Below are positions 6,620 to 8,767 of a stretch of 8,767 nucleotides of DNA, piece after piece. Made by a program: the position numbers and the translations under genes. The stretch is from Chloroflexota bacterium (lineage in GTDB: Bacteria; Chloroflexota; Limnocylindria; Limnocylindrales; CSP1-4). The notes beneath the pieces are model-generated. The model saw only the letters and a list, made by a program, of their open reading frames with translations. It searched no databases and was not told the origin of the DNA. Position 1 is the first letter of the stretch; each line of letters opens with the position of its first letter. Location of the stretch: positions 1 to 8,767 of the forward strand of contig JARXKQ010000034.1 of NCBI GenBank assembly GCA_030271555.1, given 5' to 3'.

Positions 6620-7978
6620 ATGAGCAGCTTCGGCTACGGACCCAACACCGCGAGCGATCGCGCGCGAATGCTCGCCGCGCTTGGCCTCGATTCGATCGAC
6701 GGCCTCTTCGCTGACATCCCCGATGCTGTCCGCGCCAATGGGCTGGATCTGCCCGACGGACTCGACGAGCTGTCGCTGGCGCGCAAGCTCGAGACGCTCG
6801 CGGCACGCAACCAGGTCGGCCTGACGAGCTTCCTTGGCGCCGGCGCGTATCGCCACCACATCCCCGCAACCGTTGACCAGATCCTGTCGCGCGGCGAGTT
6901 CTACACCGCGTATACCCCGTACCAGCCCGAGATCAGCCAGGGCACGCTCCAGACGATCTACGAATACCAGTCGTTGATCGCGCAGCTGACCGGGCTCGAC
7001 GTCGTTTCGGCGTCGCACTACGACGGTGGCGCGGCCACGGCAGAGGCGGCCTTGATGACGGTTCGCCAGACCAAGCGCGAATGCGTCCTTGTGAGCCGCG
7101 CGGTCCATCGCCACTTCGTTGACACGACGCGGACCTACTTCGACGGTGGCACCCTGACGCTCGAAGAGCTGCCGACCACCCCGGAAGGCACGACCGACCT
7201 GGCCGCCCTCGAGCAGGCACTGGTCGACCCCGACCACCCCGTCGCCGGTGTCCTCATGGGCCAGCCCAACGCGTTCGGCATCCTCGAGCCAATGGCCGAC
7301 GCCGCCAGGCTGGCGCACGCCGCCGGCGCGCTGTTCGTTGCTGTCGTCGAACCGGTATCGCTGGCTGTGCTTGCCGCGCCCGGCGACTACGGCGCTGACA
7401 TAGCGGTGGGCGAGGGCCAGCCACTGGGCATAAGCCTCCAGTACGGCGGGCCGTATCTCGGGCTGCTGGCGGCTCGGTCGGACCTGGTTCGCCAGGTGCC
7501 CGGTCGGCTGGTCGGGCGGACGACCGATCTCGACGGCCGGCGCGCGTTCGTGATGACGCTGCGCGCGCGCGAACAGGACATCAGGCGCGACAAGGCGGCC
7601 AGCAACATCTGCACCAACCAGGCGCTGTGCGCGCTCGCGGCGACGGTTTACCTGGCGACGCTCGGCCCGCACGGTTTGCGCGACGTCGCTGCTGGTGGCG
7701 CGGCCGGGGCGTTCGAGCTGGAGCAGGCGCTGGCCGCGGCGGGTGCGCCACGCATTCATAGCGGCATGTACCTCAATGAGTTCGCGGTCCGCGTGCCTGA
7801 CGCGCGCAAGGTTCACGCCGCGCTGCTCGAAAGAGGGGTCCTTGCCGGCCTGCCGCTGGCCGACTGGTATCCGGACGATCCGGCGCTGGCTGACGCGCTC
7901 CTCGTGTGCGCGACCGAGGTCACGACAAGTGACGACATCGTCAAGTTCGCGGGCGCGCTGCGCGAGGTCGTCGCGTGA
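6620..7978 (+). CDS. gcvPA: Glycine dehydrogenase (decarboxylating) subunit 1
   Basis: N-terminal half of the split glycine decarboxylase (P protein), which with GcvPB forms the PLP-dependent enzyme that decarboxylates glycine and loads the aminomethyl group onto GcvH. The 452 residues have normal length for the subunit. Visible motifs are [12 protein letters not shown] (71-82), [20 protein letters not shown] (91-110), [12 protein letters not shown] (132-143), [20 protein letters not shown] (264-283) and [18 protein letters not shown] (317-334). The PLP-binding lysine is contributed by the partner subunit, so its absence here is expected. ATG 6620 begins 19 bp after gcvH; no convincing Shine-Dalgarno sequence is seen. 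The split form is typical of Firmicutes, Thermotogae, archaea and Chloroflexota, whereas E. coli has one fused GcvP. Confidence 0.97.
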   Translation: MSSFGYGPNTASDRARMLAALGLDSIDGLFADIPDAVRANGLDLPDGLDELSLARKLETLAARNQVGLTSFLGAGAYRHHIPATVDQILSRGEFYTAYTPYQPEISQGTLQTIYEYQSLIAQLTGLDVVSASHYDGGAATAEAALMTVRQTKRECVLVSRAVHRHFVDTTRTYFDGGTLTLEELPTTPEGTTDLAALEQALVDPDHPVAGVLMGQPNAFGILEPMADAARLAHAAGALFVAVVEPVSLAVLAAPGDYGADIAVGEGQPLGISLQYGGPYLGLLAARSDLVRQVPGRLVGRTTDLDGRRAFVMTLRAREQDIRRDKAASNICTNQALCALAATVYLATLGPHGLRDVAAGGAAGAFELEQALAAAGAPRIHSGMYLNEFAVRVPDARKVHAALLERGVLAGLPLADWYPDDPALADALLVCATEVTTSDDIVKFAGALREVVA

Positions 7979-8767
7979 CCGCCACGATCGAGCGCCCAGA
8001 AGTGCCGTCAGCGAAAGAACTCGGTCGGCGCCATGTGGTCGGCCCCGGGCTGCAGCCCACCCTTGATGAGCTCTCGCGGCCGGGCCGCGCGACGACCAAG
8101 GTGCCTCATCCGCCGGCCGATGCGCTGACGCGCATTCCGTCCGCTCAGCGCCGGGCCGCGCCGCTCGGCCTGCCTGAGCTGAACGAGCCCGAGGTCATCC
8201 GCCACTTCGTCAACCTGTCGCAGCTCAATTACAGCGTCGACACCGGCTTCTACCCGCTCGGCTCGTGCACAATGAAGTACAACCCCAAGATCAACGAATG
8301 GGCCGCGCGGCTGCCAGGTTTCGCGGGGCTCCACCCGCTGACCCCGGACGCCGCCGCGCAGGGCACGCTCGAGCTGATGTGGGACCTGGAGCAGTGGCTC
8401 ATGGAGATCAGCGGCATGAAGGCGGTCACGCTCCAGCCGGCCGCCGGCGCGCACGGTGAGCTCACCGGCATCTTGATGATCCGCGCCTATCACCGGGCAC
8501 GCGGCGATCGCGGTCGGACGGAGGTGATCGTGCCCGACTCGTCGCACGGCACAAATCCGGCCACGGCCTCCATGGCCGGCTTCAGGACCGTCACGGTGAA
8601 GTCAACGGCGGAGGGCCAGGTCGACCTCGCCGCGCTCCGCGCCGCCCTGGGTCCGCAAACGGCTGCCGTGATGCTGACCAATCCCTCGACCCTGGGGCTG
8701 TTCGAGCAGCAGATCGTGGAGCTGCTCGACGCCGTCCACGGCGCCGGTGCGCTGGCGTACATGGACG
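7975..8767 (+). CDS. gcvPB: Glycine dehydrogenase (decarboxylating) subunit 2 (partial, 3' end beyond window)
   Basis: PLP-carrying partner of GcvPA. Translation from GTG 7975, which overlaps the gcvPA stop as GTGA, stays open to the right edge and gives 264 residues, about half of the usual 480-520. Motifs seen are DELSRPGR (31-38), [16 protein letters not shown] (76-91), [14 protein letters not shown] (92-105), [10 protein letters not shown] (154-163), [11 protein letters not shown] (188-198) and [11 protein letters not shown] (234-244). The sequence ends at YMD, just before the region expected to hold the remaining active-site residues including the PLP-binding lysine, so those cannot be checked. 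About 25 residues of weakly conserved sequence precede the conserved core, and later in-frame GTG codons (residues 10 and 21) are possible alternative starts. The identity is firm from motifs and from its place after gcvPA. Confidence 0.96.
   Translation, partial: MTATIERPEVPSAKELGRRHVVGPGLQPTLDELSRPGRATTKVPHPPADALTRIPSAQRRAAPLGLPELNEPEVIRHFVNLSQLNYSVDTGFYPLGSCTMKYNPKINEWAARLPGFAGLHPLTPDAAAQGTLELMWDLEQWLMEISGMKAVTLQPAAGAHGELTGILMIRAYHRARGDRGRTEVIVPDSSHGTNPATASMAGFRTVTVKSTAEGQVDLAALRAALGPQTAAVMLTNPSTLGLFEQQIVELLDAVHGAGALAYMD

Noticed and set aside
6557..7816. A 419-codon minus-strand open frame opposite gcvPA.
   Set aside because: It is antisense to an unmistakable gcvPA, and its product is Arg/Val/Gln-rich with no recognisable domain, the usual shadow of a GC-rich gene.

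Overview
This is a GC-rich bacterial chromosome segment of mostly core metabolism. The glycine decarboxylase P-protein is split into two genes (gcvPA and gcvPB). Aconitase, a DUF2520 dehydrogenase-like gene and a DUF6498 membrane protein lie alongside. Together with the frequent GTG starts, this fits a Chloroflexota bacterium, perhaps near Thermomicrobia. The lineage is inferred from gene content and style; no marker gene here proves it. I see no mobile element, CRISPR array, tRNA, rRNA or defence gene.

Layout. Bases 1-3155 are read leftward: an [4Fe-4S] aconitase (3155 to 465), followed 10 bp later by a multi-pass membrane protein of the DUF6498 type that runs off the left edge. A 131-bp divergent intergenic region (3156-3286) holds a reasonable sigma70-type promoter for aconitase and a leader with two hairpins just ahead of its ribosome binding site. 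Bases 3287-8767 are read rightward: a Rossmann/DUF2520 oxidoreductase-like protein with a histidine-rich N-terminus, then 373 bp without a convincing gene. A tight cluster follows: Nudix hydrolase, gcvT, gcvH, gcvPA and gcvPB, the last cut by the right edge.

How the genes work together. GcvPA/GcvPB (glycine decarboxylase), GcvH (lipoyl carrier) and GcvT (aminomethyltransferase) are three of the four glycine cleavage components. They convert glycine and tetrahydrofolate to CO2, ammonia and 5,10-methylene-THF. The fourth, the lipoamide dehydrogenase L-protein, is not in the window and is usually shared with 2-oxoacid dehydrogenases. The Nudix stop codon overlaps the gcvT start by 4 bases (GTGA), and gcvPA/gcvPB overlap the same way, so the five genes probably form one transcript with coupled translation. 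Aconitase belongs to the TCA cycle and is independently and divergently transcribed.

I did not find a clearly new system. The points most worth a second look are the structured aconitase leader, the Nudix gene fused transcriptionally to the glycine cleavage operon, the unexplained 373-bp gap before it, and two oddities in the DUF2520 protein.
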